Positions 1 through 7,519 of a stretch of DNA of 64,000 bases are shown here, piece after piece (the first letter of the stretch is position 1; every line of letters begins with the position of its first letter). The notes under the pieces are model-generated. The model saw only the letters and a list, made by a program, of their open reading frames with translations. It had not been told where the DNA came from and made no database searches. Origin of the DNA: Motilibacter deserti (GTDB lineage Bacteria > Actinomycetota > Actinomycetes > Motilibacterales > Motilibacteraceae); contig NZ_JAANNP010000002.1 of the NCBI RefSeq assembly GCF_011250635.1, positions 132,478-196,477 of the forward strand. Reading direction: 5' to 3'. A program made the translations under genes and the position numbers.

Positions 1-67
1 GCTCGCGGTTGCGGGACGCGCGGTGTCGGCGCCGAGGCCGCAGCACGCGGTCAGCGGCGCTCCGCGC

Positions 68-178
68 TCAGCGCTGGGCGCGCGCCCGGGAGGAGCCGAG
101 GTACGCGACGACCAGGAAGAGGACGACCGCGGCCAGGAGGCAGGCGCCCGTGAGGGCGATGAAGAGACCGAGGCTCAC
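68..178 (-). CDS. Small single-pass membrane protein (hypothetical)
   Basis: A 36-codon frame with a GTG start. It encodes a short polar N-terminus, one hydrophobic stretch of about 24 residues (LFIALTGACLLAAVVLFLVV plus AYL) and a basic tail ending SRARAQR, the usual layout of a one-pass membrane micropeptide with its positive end inside. A G-rich stretch sits just upstream of the GTG but it is not a clean Shine-Dalgarno. It lies 64 bases beyond the ku stop on the same strand, so it may share that transcript. No family is recognised. The well-formed membrane segment in such GC-rich DNA argues for a real gene, but the call rests on composition only. Confidence 0.4.
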   Translation of the reverse strand: MSLGLFIALTGACLLAAVVLFLVVAYLGSSRARAQR

Positions 179-242
179 CCCCCAAGCCTAACCGCCCGCG
201 CGGGGCCGGCTCGACGCCGGCGGGGCGGGACGGCCCGCGGTC

Positions 243-1355
243 TCACGCGCTCTTGCGCGCCGCAGCCTTCTTGGTGCCCGTGGTGGCCTTCGTGGCGGTC
301 TGCTTGGCGGTCGTCTTCTTGGCCGGGGCCTTCTTCGCGGCCGACTTCGAGGCAGTCGCCTTCGTCGTCGAGGACGCGGTCTTCTTGGCTGCGGCCTTGC
401 GGGTGCCGCCGTCGTCGTCGCCGGCCGTCTTCTTCGCCGCGGTCTTCTTCGCGGGCTGCTTGGCCGCGGTCCTGCGCGCGGGCTTCGCCGTCTCGGCAGC
501 GTCCTGCTCGTCAGCGGCGCCCTGCTCGTCGGCCTTGTCGTGCTGGGCCGCGCGAGCCGGGGCCGGCGCCCCGCCGGCCCGCTTCGCCTGCGCCGCCTCG
601 ACGCTCGCACGCAGCGCCGCCATCAGGTCGACGACGGTGCCGCCGGTGTCCGGCTCCTCCTGGTCCTCCTGCAGCTCGCGTCCGCCCGTCTTCGCGGCGA
701 CGAGCTCCTCCAGCGCGGTGCGGTAGTCGTCGGTGAACGCCGACGGGTCGAAGTCGTCGGACAGCGTGGAGATGTAGGACTCGGCCATCGCGACCTCCTG
801 GTCGCGGATGTTGACGTCCTCGTCGGGCGCGAACGGCTCGGCCCCGCGCACCTCGTCCGGCCACAGCATCGTCTGCACGAGGAGGGCGCCGTCGCGCGGG
901 CGCATGACGGCGAGCGACTCGCGGTTGCGCAGCGCGACCTTGACCAGCGCCGCGCGGCCGCTGCGCTCGAGCGCGTCGCGGAGCAGGACGTACGGCTTGT
1001 TGCCCGGCCCGTCGGCGGCGATGTAGTACGGCTTGGACATGTAGACGCCGTCGATCTGCTCCAGCGGGACGAACTGGAGGACGTCGATCGTGCGCTTCGT
1101 CGGGAGCGGGAGCGCCGCGAAGTCCTCGTCGGACAGGACGACGATGTCGCCGTCGGGCAACTCGAACCCCTTGACGATGTCGCGGTACGCGACCTCTTCG
1201 CCGTCGACCGAGCAGACCCGCTTGTACTTGATCCGGCCACCGTCGGCGTCGTGCACCTGCCGGAAGGAGATCCCCTTCTCCTCCGTCGCGGCGTAGAGCT
1301 TGACGGGAATGGACACGAGCCCGAAGGACACCGTGCCCTTCCAGATGGCCTGCAT
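243..1355 (-). CDS. ku: Ku protein, DNA end-binding factor of non-homologous end joining
   Basis: 370 aa. Bacterial Ku forms a homodimeric ring that threads onto double-strand DNA ends and recruits LigD. The start chosen is the ATG giving MQAIWKGTVSFGLVSIPVKL, the family's hallmark N-terminus; GGGGAG lies about 9 bases upstream. The Ku core runs to about residue 260 (VHDADGGRIKYKRVC, YYIAADGPGNKPYVLLRDAL). The last ~100 residues are a low-complexity Ala/Lys tail with repeated AAKK/PAKK motifs, as in many actinobacterial Ku proteins, where basic tails aid DNA binding. It is divergent from a LigD-type polymerase gene, 226 bases apart, which supports the NHEJ role. A longer in-frame N-terminal extension upstream of this ATG has no Ku similarity and is rejected. 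Confidence 0.95.
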   Translation of the reverse strand: MQAIWKGTVSFGLVSIPVKLYAATEEKGISFRQVHDADGGRIKYKRVCSVDGEEVAYRDIVKGFELPDGDIVVLSDEDFAALPLPTKRTIDVLQFVPLEQIDGVYMSKPYYIAADGPGNKPYVLLRDALERSGRAALVKVALRNRESLAVMRPRDGALLVQTMLWPDEVRGAEPFAPDEDVNIRDQEVAMAESYISTLSDDFDPSAFTDDYRTALEELVAAKTGGRELQEDQEEPDTGGTVVDLMAALRASVEAAQAKRAGGAPAPARAAQHDKADEQGAADEQDAAETAKPARRTAAKQPAKKTAAKKTAGDDDGGTRKAAAKKTASSTTKATASKSAAKKAPAKKTTAKQTATKATTGTKKAAARKSA

Positions 1356-1581
1356 GGCGATCAGTCTCCCCGAACGGGCCGCGTGTGGAAACAGGGCGCG
1401 CGGGCACGTACGCCCGCAGAAGAGGCTGTGCGAGCGGCGGCCCCTCCGTCGGCACGACGATAGTGGCAGGGTGACAGCCGTTGGACGGCCTCCTGCACGT
1501 CGAGCGGGACGGGCCGTGCGCGGCACGAGCGGGTCGGCCCGTGCGAGGACAGCGGGACGGCCTGCGCGAGGAAGGAGCACC

Positions 1582-2514
1582 GTGGCGCCGACGAAGACGG
1601 GGGTCGAGGTCGAGGGCCGCCAGCTCGTGCTGACGAACCTGGACAAGGTGCTCTATCCCGACGTGGGGTTCACCAAGGGCGAAGTGATCGACTACTACGC
1701 CCGCATCGCCCCGGTCCTGCTGCCCCACCTCGCCGGCCGCGCGCTGACCCGCAAGCGCTACCCCGACGGCGTCGACAGCACCCCGTTCTTCGAGAAGAAC
1801 GCCCCGCGCCACACCCCCGACTGGGTCCGCACGGTCGTGGTGCCCTCGCCGGGCAGCACGAAGGACCGGGAGACGGTCAACTACGTCGTGGTCGAGGGCC
1901 TGCCGACGCTCGTGTGGCTGGCCAACCTGGCGGCGCTCGAGCTGCACGTCCCGCAGTGGACCGTGGGCCCGCGGGGGGCGATCCACGACTCGGACCTGCT
2001 CGTGCTCGACCTCGACCCCGGGCCGCCGGCGACCGTCGTGGAGTGCTGCCAGGTCGCCCTGCTGCTGCGCGAGGTCCTCGCGCGCCCGGAGTACGGCGGG
2101 CTGCAGGCGTGGGCGAAGACGAGCGGATCCAAGGGCCTGCAGCTCTACGTCCCCATCGCGCCGCAGCCGGGGGAGAAGACGTCGGCGTACGCCAAGAAGC
2201 TCGCCGAGTGCCTGGAACGCGAGCACCCCGAGCTCATCGTCTCCCGGATGACGAAGGCGCTGCGGCCGGGCAAGGTGCTCATCGACTGGAGCCAGAACAA
2301 CGCGGCCAAGACCACGGTCGCGCCGTACTCGTTGCGCGCGCGGGAGGCGCCGACGGTCTCGACGCCCGTCACGTGGGCCGAGGTCGAGGCCTGCGACAGC
2401 CCGCAGGACCTGCGGTTCACCGCGGCGGACGTGCTCGAGCGCGTGGACCGGTCGGGCGACCTGTTCGCACCGCTGCTCGAGCTGCGTCAGCGGCTGCCGG
2501 CCCCGCCCGGCTAG
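1582..2514 (+). CDS. ligD: LigD-type DNA polymerase/primase domain protein (stand-alone PolDom)
   Basis: 310 aa. This is the archaeo-eukaryotic-primase-like polymerase used in bacterial end joining to fill or extend ends, typically favouring ribonucleotides. The start is GTG behind GGAAGGAG. Visible motifs: VLTNLDKVLYPD near the N-terminus, the catalytic metal-binding pair in LLVLDLDPG (residues ~140), the nucleotide-binding KTSGSKGLQLYVP (~178; many homologues have His where this has Gln), and IDWSQNNAAKTTVAPYSLRA (~235) with the third catalytic Asp. Only the polymerase module is present: no 3'-phosphoesterase or ATP-ligase domain is fused, so ligase activity must come from elsewhere. It faces ku across a shared upstream region. 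Confidence 0.92.
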   Translation: MAPTKTGVEVEGRQLVLTNLDKVLYPDVGFTKGEVIDYYARIAPVLLPHLAGRALTRKRYPDGVDSTPFFEKNAPRHTPDWVRTVVVPSPGSTKDRETVNYVVVEGLPTLVWLANLAALELHVPQWTVGPRGAIHDSDLLVLDLDPGPPATVVECCQVALLLREVLARPEYGGLQAWAKTSGSKGLQLYVPIAPQPGEKTSAYAKKLAECLEREHPELIVSRMTKALRPGKVLIDWSQNNAAKTTVAPYSLRAREAPTVSTPVTWAEVEACDSPQDLRFTAADVLERVDRSGDLFAPLLELRQRLPAPPG

Positions 2515-2548
2515 CGGTCGTGCGCCTGCCGCCTCGCCCAGCTAGTGG

Positions 2549-3892
2549 TCAGTCCGCGAAGCCCGGCAACCAGCGCTCGAGCTCGGAGCGGAAGGGCGCC
2601 TCCGTGCCGAGCTGGGACAGGACTCCGATGCCGCCCAGCCAGACCCGGTGGATGAGGAGGTACGCCGGCGGCATGTTGAGCTTGAGCCCGACCGTGTAGC
2701 CGGGCTGTCGCGGGTCGTTGATGCGGGCGAACTGCTCGCGCATCCAGTCGCGGGTGAAGCGGAAGCGCGGGGCGCTGGCCGGCTCGATGAACGGGGCGAG
2801 GTAGTCCAGCAGCGCATCGGGGTCGATCGTGACCCCGGGCTTGACGAACCCTTCGTCCCGCAGGCCGGCGAGCATCGTGTAGGCGGCGCCGTCGAGCGCG
2901 CGGCGCATCAGGGTGCCGATGGAGGGCGGCAGCCCTCCGGGCAGGCGGGCGACGGCGCCGAAGTCGAGCACTCCGAGCCGGCCGTCGGGCAGCACCCGGT
3001 AGTTGCCCGGGTGCGGGTCGGCGTGGAGCATCTCCACCCGGGCGGGCCCGGAGAAGAGGAACCGGACGTAGAGCAGTCCGACCCGGTCGCGCTCCTTCGG
3101 GCTGCCGTCCGCGATGAGCCGGGAGAGCGGCTCGCCCTCGAGCCACTCGGTGACGAGGACCCGCCCTGTGCCGGCGAGCACGGGAGGGACGGCGATCTCC
3201 GGGTCCCCGGCGTAGGCGGCGGCGAACGCGCGCTGCGCCTCGGCCTCCAGCCCGTAGTCCAGCTCCTCCGCGACCCGGTCGCGCAGCTCGCGCAGCAGCG
3301 GCTTCATGTCCAGGCCCGGGACAAGCGGGCCGATCACGCGCCCGAGCCGGCTCAGCTGGTCCAGGTCCGCCCGCAGCGCCTCGCCGGCGCCGGGGTACTG
3401 CACCTTGACCGCCACGGCACGGCCGTCGCTCCACCGCGCGCGGTGCACCTGGCCGATGGAGGCCGCGGCGGCGGGCACGTCCTCGAAGCCGGGCAACAGG
3501 TCGGCCCACCTGGGCCCGAGCTCGGCAGCGAGGACCTCACGGACGGTCGATGCCGGCATCGGTGGCGCGGCGTCCTGCAGCCGGGTGAGCGTGGATCGGT
3601 AAGGGGCCGCGACGTCCTCCGGCAGCGCCGCCTCGAAGATCGACATCGCCTGGCCGAGCTTCATCGCTCCGCCCTTGAGGTCGCCCAGCACCCTGAAGAC
3701 CTGGTCGGCCGTCCTCGCCTGCACCTCGGCCGACACCTCATCGGCGGGGCGCCCGCCGAGCCGCTTGCCGAGCCCGAGCGCCGTCCGCCCCGCGAACCCG
3801 ACGGGCAAGGCCGCGAGGCGGGCGGTGCGTGCCACGGCCTTGCGGGGTAGCTCGCTCACCAGACCATCCTGCCTGACGGACGGGGCGGACAT
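2549..3892 (-). CDS. ABC1/UbiB-family atypical protein kinase-like protein
   Basis: 447 aa. UbiB/ADCK proteins have a protein-kinase-like fold with ATPase activity linked to isoprenoid quinone or lipid metabolism; the actinobacterial members are poorly characterised. Diagnostic motifs are present: the KxGQ signature in KGGAMKLGQAMSIFEAALP (~75-95), the Ala-rich nucleotide loop AAAASIGQVHRARW followed by the lysine in VAVKVQYP (~150-170), the catalytic MLHADPHPGNYRV (~295) and LGVLDFGAVARL for metal binding. No clear transmembrane helix is seen at the C-terminus. ATG 3892 is used; a GTG at 3859, preceded by AGGATGG, is a possible alternative start. It follows the ThiF-like gene on the same strand after 172 bases. 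Confidence 0.88.
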   Translation of the reverse strand: MSAPSVRQDGLVSELPRKAVARTARLAALPVGFAGRTALGLGKRLGGRPADEVSAEVQARTADQVFRVLGDLKGGAMKLGQAMSIFEAALPEDVAAPYRSTLTRLQDAAPPMPASTVREVLAAELGPRWADLLPGFEDVPAAAASIGQVHRARWSDGRAVAVKVQYPGAGEALRADLDQLSRLGRVIGPLVPGLDMKPLLRELRDRVAEELDYGLEAEAQRAFAAAYAGDPEIAVPPVLAGTGRVLVTEWLEGEPLSRLIADGSPKERDRVGLLYVRFLFSGPARVEMLHADPHPGNYRVLPDGRLGVLDFGAVARLPGGLPPSIGTLMRRALDGAAYTMLAGLRDEGFVKPGVTIDPDALLDYLAPFIEPASAPRFRFTRDWMREQFARINDPRQPGYTVGLKLNMPPAYLLIHRVWLGGIGVLSQLGTEAPFRSELERWLPGFAD

Positions 3893-4008
3893 GCCGTCCC
3901 GAACCGGTCATTCTCACAGGGCCCGGCCGCGCGCCACCCGGCAAGCCCGCGATGACGTACGGGCGTCGTCGACGGTCTGGCCCACGGACCGCGGCGCGAA
4001 CTCGCGGC

Positions 4009-4090
4009 GCCCGCCCCAGCCGCATGTGCGAAGCGGACGATCCGGCCCCGCACGCTGGCGCGGTTCACGGCCGCCCGCCCCAGCCGCATC
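4009..4090. repeat. Short direct repeat of the end of the ThiF-like gene
   Basis: The motif CGCCCGCCCCAGCCGCAT occurs near 4009 and again near 4073. The second copy is the coding sequence for the end of the ThiF-like protein (MRLGRA in another frame, GCGWGGRP in frame). The first lies in the gap before the UbiB-like gene. It looks like a small local duplication of a gene's 3' end. No function is evident. Confidence 0.5.
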
Positions 4091-5312
4091 CGCAGAGCGG
4101 GTGCATCGACCAGGAGCGCCGCCGGGTCGGGCCGGCCGGCAGCGTCGTCTCGAGCGTGCCGCCACGCGCCGGCGGGCTCTCGTCGCCGTCGAGGTGCGCG
4201 AGCGCCTGCAGCGCCGCGCTCGCCGCAGCGAGCGCCGACAGCGCCACGTCGCAGCTGTCGGCCGGCGGCGTGCCGGGGACCGCCAGCTGCGCGGCGAGCC
4301 GGGGCCAGGCCGGATCGCGGTCGGTCCGGTGCAGGTCGAGGCAGCGCAGGCAGGCCGAGCGGCCGGGCAGCACGAGCGGGTCCACCACGGCGGTCGTCTC
4401 GCGCACGACGACCAGCAGATGCGGCACGCCGCTGCGTACGAGGGACTCGACCAGCTGTGGAGCCGGCGCCACGGTCGGGGCGAGCACGGCGAGGTCTGGC
4501 GGCGGCGAGCCGAGCGCTGGCGCCGCCCGCACGCCGGGTCCCCCGGCACGGGCGCCCGCGGGACGGCCCGCGAGGGCCCCCTCCGCCGGCTGCCCGCCGT
4601 GCGGGGAGGTGCGGGCGGCGTCGGCCCGGGAAGCGTCGTCCGGGTGGTCGGCAGCGACGGGCCGGCCACCACCGCCGGCCCAGCGTGGGCTTTCGCTCGG
4701 CGTGTCCCGGGCCTGGTCCGCAGGTCGGGCCGACCAGCGGGTCGCGGCGCGCTCCGCGGCCGCCCCGCGCGGAGCTCCCAGCCCGTCGGGCGCGTGGCCG
4801 CCCGGGCTGAGGTCGCCGGGGCGCACGGTCCCGGAGTCCTCGACCTCGACCGTGCCGACCCCGGCTGCGGCGAGCAGCGCGGCCACCGTCGCCCCGACGC
4901 GGCCGGCGCCGTGGACCCGCACCCGCCGCGAGAGCCGTGCGCGCAGCGCCGCGGCGCCGCCGTCGGTCGCCCCCTGGCTGAGCGACAGCGCCGACAGGTC
5001 CGGCAGGAGCCGCTCGCGGACCACCGGCGCCAGCTCGCGGAGCACCCGTCGGTCTGCGGCCGCGTCCTCCACGACGCCGCTGTCGGCGAGCAGGTCGAGC
5101 AGCACGCGTGCCGTGGTCGCGTCCACCCCGTAGGACGGGGCGCCCTGCAGCAGCTCTCCGGCCTCCCTGCTCCCGTCCAGCGACTGCAGCAGCCGGGCCG
5201 CGCCGGGCGCCAGCCCGCCGACCACGACCGCGCGATCGGCGTCGAGCCCGAGCTGGACGGTCGCCGGGTCGCGCCACAGGCGGCGGAGCGCTGGCTTGAG
5301 TGCTGGGCGCAT
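4065..5312 (-). CDS. ThiF/E1-like protein of the TOMM leader-peptide-binding type
   Basis: 415 aa, ATG start (MRPALKPALRRLW). N-terminal ~115 residues resemble the winged-helix, leader-peptide-binding part of cyclodehydratase partner proteins (VQLGLDADRAVVVGGL, ARLLQSLDGSR). A Rossmann glycine motif follows (VRVHGAGRVGATVAALLAAAGVG, ~135-155). A poorly conserved Gly/Ala/Pro insert fills ~185-265. Then DLAVLAPTVAPAPQLV, and a putative zinc site made of CLRCLDLHR (~325) and the terminal HPLCGCG. E1-like enzymes adenylate a carboxylate, but the ATP-binding arginine/aspartate residues are not obvious, so catalysis is uncertain. Homologues are widespread in actinobacteria outside any RiPP cluster, and no precursor peptide or YcaO gene lies nearby here. 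Confidence 0.72.
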   Translation of the reverse strand: MRPALKPALRRLWRDPATVQLGLDADRAVVVGGLAPGAARLLQSLDGSREAGELLQGAPSYGVDATTARVLLDLLADSGVVEDAAADRRVLRELAPVVRERLLPDLSALSLSQGATDGGAAALRARLSRRVRVHGAGRVGATVAALLAAAGVGTVEVEDSGTVRPGDLSPGGHAPDGLGAPRGAAAERAATRWSARPADQARDTPSESPRWAGGGGRPVAADHPDDASRADAARTSPHGGQPAEGALAGRPAGARAGGPGVRAAPALGSPPPDLAVLAPTVAPAPQLVESLVRSGVPHLLVVVRETTAVVDPLVLPGRSACLRCLDLHRTDRDPAWPRLAAQLAVPGTPPADSCDVALSALAAASAALQALAHLDGDESPPARGGTLETTLPAGPTRRRSWSMHPLCGCGWGGRP

Positions 5313-5457
5313 GGGGCCTCCGGCGGGAGCGGGCGGTGCGGACGGCTGCAGCCTCCCCGAGCCGTCCCGCCCGGTGGCCGCGTCGTCCACAGGGCGGGCT
5401 CCACCGAGGCTCTCCGGCGCCCGCTCGTCCACAGGGCAGGCCCCGGAAAAGCGGAAC

Positions 5458-5485
5458 GGGGCCGCTCCCGGATGGGAGAGGCCCC
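5458..5485 (-). terminator. Hairpin downstream of the DUF5679 gene
   Basis: GGGGCC (5458-5463) pairs with GGCCCC (5480-5485) and an inner CTCCC/GGGAG stem closes a GGAT loop, with one unpaired base on each side. It begins about 30 bases past the DUF5679 stop codon, where a rho-independent-type terminator is expected. There is no long U-tract, as is usual in high-GC actinomycetes. Confidence 0.55.
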
Positions 5486-5515
5486 GCGTCGCGGTGGATC
5501 GGGCGCTGCGTGCCG

Positions 5516-5674
5516 TCAGGCCTTGCCGAGGATGCGGTTGAGCTTGGTGCCGCAGACCGGGCAGATGCCCTGCGCCATACGACGGCCGGAGTCGCTCACC
5601 TTGACCTCGCCGGTGAACTCCCGCTTCTCCTTGCACTTCACGCAGTACGCCTCGCCGCTGTAGCTCTCGGCCAC
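5516..5674 (-). CDS. DUF5679 small zinc-ribbon protein
   Basis: 52 aa. The start is the GTG at 5674, preceded by AAGGAG six bases upstream. The sequence is nearly all one zinc ribbon: AYCVKCKEKREF (CxxC) and GICPVCGTKLNRI (CxxC) around a conserved VKVSDSGRRMAQG segment. This matches the conserved actinobacterial DUF5679 family. Function is unknown; the fold suggests nucleic-acid or ribosome association, which is inference. A longer in-frame upstream extension is Pro/Arg-rich noise and was discarded. Confidence 0.88.
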   Translation of the reverse strand: MAESYSGEAYCVKCKEKREFTGEVKVSDSGRRMAQGICPVCGTKLNRILGKA

Positions 5675-6212
5675 GAGGATCTCCTTGTCGTCGGGGGAGC
5701 CGGGCTGGGCCAGGGGGAGGGTCTCCCCGGGGCCTCGACGCCCGGCGGGGGCTCCGAGCGGTGAGCCTATGCCAGGCGGCGGCCTACGCCGTGGAGGCCC
5801 ACCGCGAGCGGGCGTGCCGTGGGCGTGCGCCAGAACCGGTCGGGGACCGGCGGGAGGCCGGTCCGGGGCGGCTCGAAGGGCGGGACCGGGGTCGGTCGGA
5901 GGGTCGGCCCGGATCGAACGGGAGGCCGGCCCGGGACCCGTCATGGGTTGTCGAGGGCCGGCCGAGAGCCGGGCAAGGGGACGTCAGCGGCCGGCAGGCG
6001 CACCGGTCCCCGGCCTGCGGACCGGGCGTGGACACGGCGCCCGCGCCATGTGCACGGCCCTGGGGACGACGTGGGCGCAACCTGTGGACGCGCCTGGGGA
6101 TACCTCCACGTACACCGCCGTGACCTGCATCGACTGCGTCCCCTGCCTGTGGAGAGCGGCTCGCTTGAGCGTTCTGCCCCATCCAGGTGGAGATCCGGGG
6201 TAGCGTCCGAAC
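5675..6212. other. 538-base gap without a recognisable gene
   Basis: This is the upstream region of two divergent genes, DUF5679 on the left and the metallopeptidase on the right. No frame with convincing codon use or family similarity was found. It contains a 17-base imperfect direct repeat, CGGGAGGCCGGTCCGGG at 5851 and the same with one change at 5919. The 6080-6200 part is less GC-biased, with CCTGTGGA motifs near 6089 and 6149, and a TAGCGT -10-like box at 6201-6206 just before the right-hand ATG. Promoters are expected here but no -35 could be placed with confidence. Confidence 0.45.
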
Positions 6213-6953
6213 ATGGAGGGACCTCGGGCGCTGCCGGAGGGCGGCGACCAGGCCGCCGAGCGCTCCGCAGGCATCCGCAGAGCGCCGGACGGCAGCCTCG
6301 TCGACGTGCGGCGCAGCGCCCGCCGGCGGCGCACCGTCTCGGCCTACCGCGACGGGGACACCGTGGTCGTGCTGCTGCCCGCGGGGCTCGCCGCGGAGCA
6401 GGAGCGCCACTGGGTCACCACGATGCTGGAGCGGCTCGAGCTGCAGGAGCGGCGCCGCCGCCCGAGCGACGACGGCCTGCTCGACCGGGCCGGGGAGCTG
6501 TCGCGGCGCTACCTGCACGGCCGCGCCGTCCCCGCCACGGTGCGCTGGGTGGACAACCAGGGCAGCCGCTGGGGCTCGTGCACGCCCGCGGACGCCTCCA
6601 TCCGGCTGAGCAGGCGGCTGCAGGGCATGCCGGGCTGGGTGCTCGACTACGTGCTGCTGCACGAGCTCGCCCATCTGATCGAGCCCGACCACGGGCCCGC
6701 CTTCTGGGCGCTGCTCGAGGCCTACCCGCGCACCGAGCGAGCGCGTGGGTTCCTCGAGGGGGTGGAGGCGAGCCGGGGGGTGCCGGACATCCCGAACGGC
6801 CGCCGGGCGGCGGACGGCGACGACACCGCGCCGGGCGGGGCGGCCGGCCGGGGCGCAGCAGTCGCCTGCGGCGGTGAGGGTGACGAGGGGGGCGAGAGCG
6901 GCACCGTGGGCGCGCAGGGGCCGTCCTGGACGACGGCCCACCCTGCGTACTAG
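6213..6953 (+). CDS. YgjP/DUF45-like M48-type metallopeptidase domain protein
   Basis: 246 aa. Zinc metallopeptidase-like domain: the HExxH motif is LLHELAHLIEPDHGPAFW (~150), with the third zinc ligand His in PDHGPAFW. The preceding WGSCTPADASIRLSRRL (~130) is the conserved SRWGSC signature of the YgjP/DUF45 family. The substrate is unknown; some relatives have been reported as nucleotide pyrophosphatases rather than proteases. The last ~60 residues are a Gly/Ala-rich, poorly conserved tail. It converges on the Nudix gene: the two stop codons share the palindromic CTAG at 6950-6953. Confidence 0.85.
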   Translation: MEGPRALPEGGDQAAERSAGIRRAPDGSLVDVRRSARRRRTVSAYRDGDTVVVLLPAGLAAEQERHWVTTMLERLELQERRRRPSDDGLLDRAGELSRRYLHGRAVPATVRWVDNQGSRWGSCTPADASIRLSRRLQGMPGWVLDYVLLHELAHLIEPDHGPAFWALLEAYPRTERARGFLEGVEASRGVPDIPNGRRAADGDDTAPGGAAGRGAAVACGGEGDEGGESGTVGAQGPSWTTAHPAY

Positions 6954-7519
6954 TCCCGGCCCTGCCCGACCGGCTCGGCGAGGGCCCGCCCCGCAGCCGC
7001 GACGAGGGCGACGACGGAGGCGTCCGTCCCCGGGGGAAGGCTGTCGGTCGGGAACCACCGCAGCTCGAGGGACTCCTCGCTGACCTGCTCGACGGCGTCC
7101 GGCGACGCGATGGCGACGTACTGCACGTCGAGGTGGGCGACCGCGCTGCCCGGCCCGGCGCACGGCACGAGATGGCGGTCGAGCCGCACCGGCGCCGGCC
7201 GCAGCGCGAGCCCGGGGATGCCGGACTCCTCGGTCGCCTCGCGCAGGGCCGCGGCGTGCAGCGTCGGGTCGCCGGGCTCGCAGTGGCCACCGAGCTGCAG
7301 CCACCGGCCGAGCTTGCGGTGCAGCGTGAGCAGCACCCGCCCGCCGACGGGGTCGACGACGAGCGCGCTGGCCGTCAGATGGCCCGGCAGGCAGGCGCGC
7401 GCCATGCCGTCCGGGTACGCCGCGAGGTGGTCCAGGTAGGCCCGGCGCAGGGCGTCCTGGCCGGCGTCGGGCGGCTCCCACCCGGACAGGACCGCGACGG
7501 CGTCAGCGTGCAGGGTCAC
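6950..7519 (-). CDS. Nudix hydrolase
   Basis: 189 aa. Nudix enzymes hydrolyse nucleoside diphosphate derivatives or similar substrates. The Nudix box is visible as GGHCEPGD followed after eight residues by REATEESGI (~75-100), supplying the metal-binding Glu residues. ALVVDPVGGRVLLTLHRKLGRWLQLGGH just before it is the usual beta strand lead-in. GTG start at 7519 overlaps the stop of the upstream metalloprotease gene as GTGA, so the two are probably translationally coupled. Substrate cannot be told from sequence. Confidence 0.92.
   Translation of the reverse strand: MTLHADAVAVLSGWEPPDAGQDALRRAYLDHLAAYPDGMARACLPGHLTASALVVDPVGGRVLLTLHRKLGRWLQLGGHCEPGDPTLHAAALREATEESGIPGLALRPAPVRLDRHLVPCAGPGSAVAHLDVQYVAIASPDAVEQVSEESLELRWFPTDSLPPGTDASVVALVAAAGRALAEPVGQGRD

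Noticed and set aside
4065-5636. A longer start for the ThiF-like protein at 5636
   Set aside because: The extra 108 residues overlap the DUF5679 gene and its terminator and have no conserved features; the ATG at 5312 matches the family's start.
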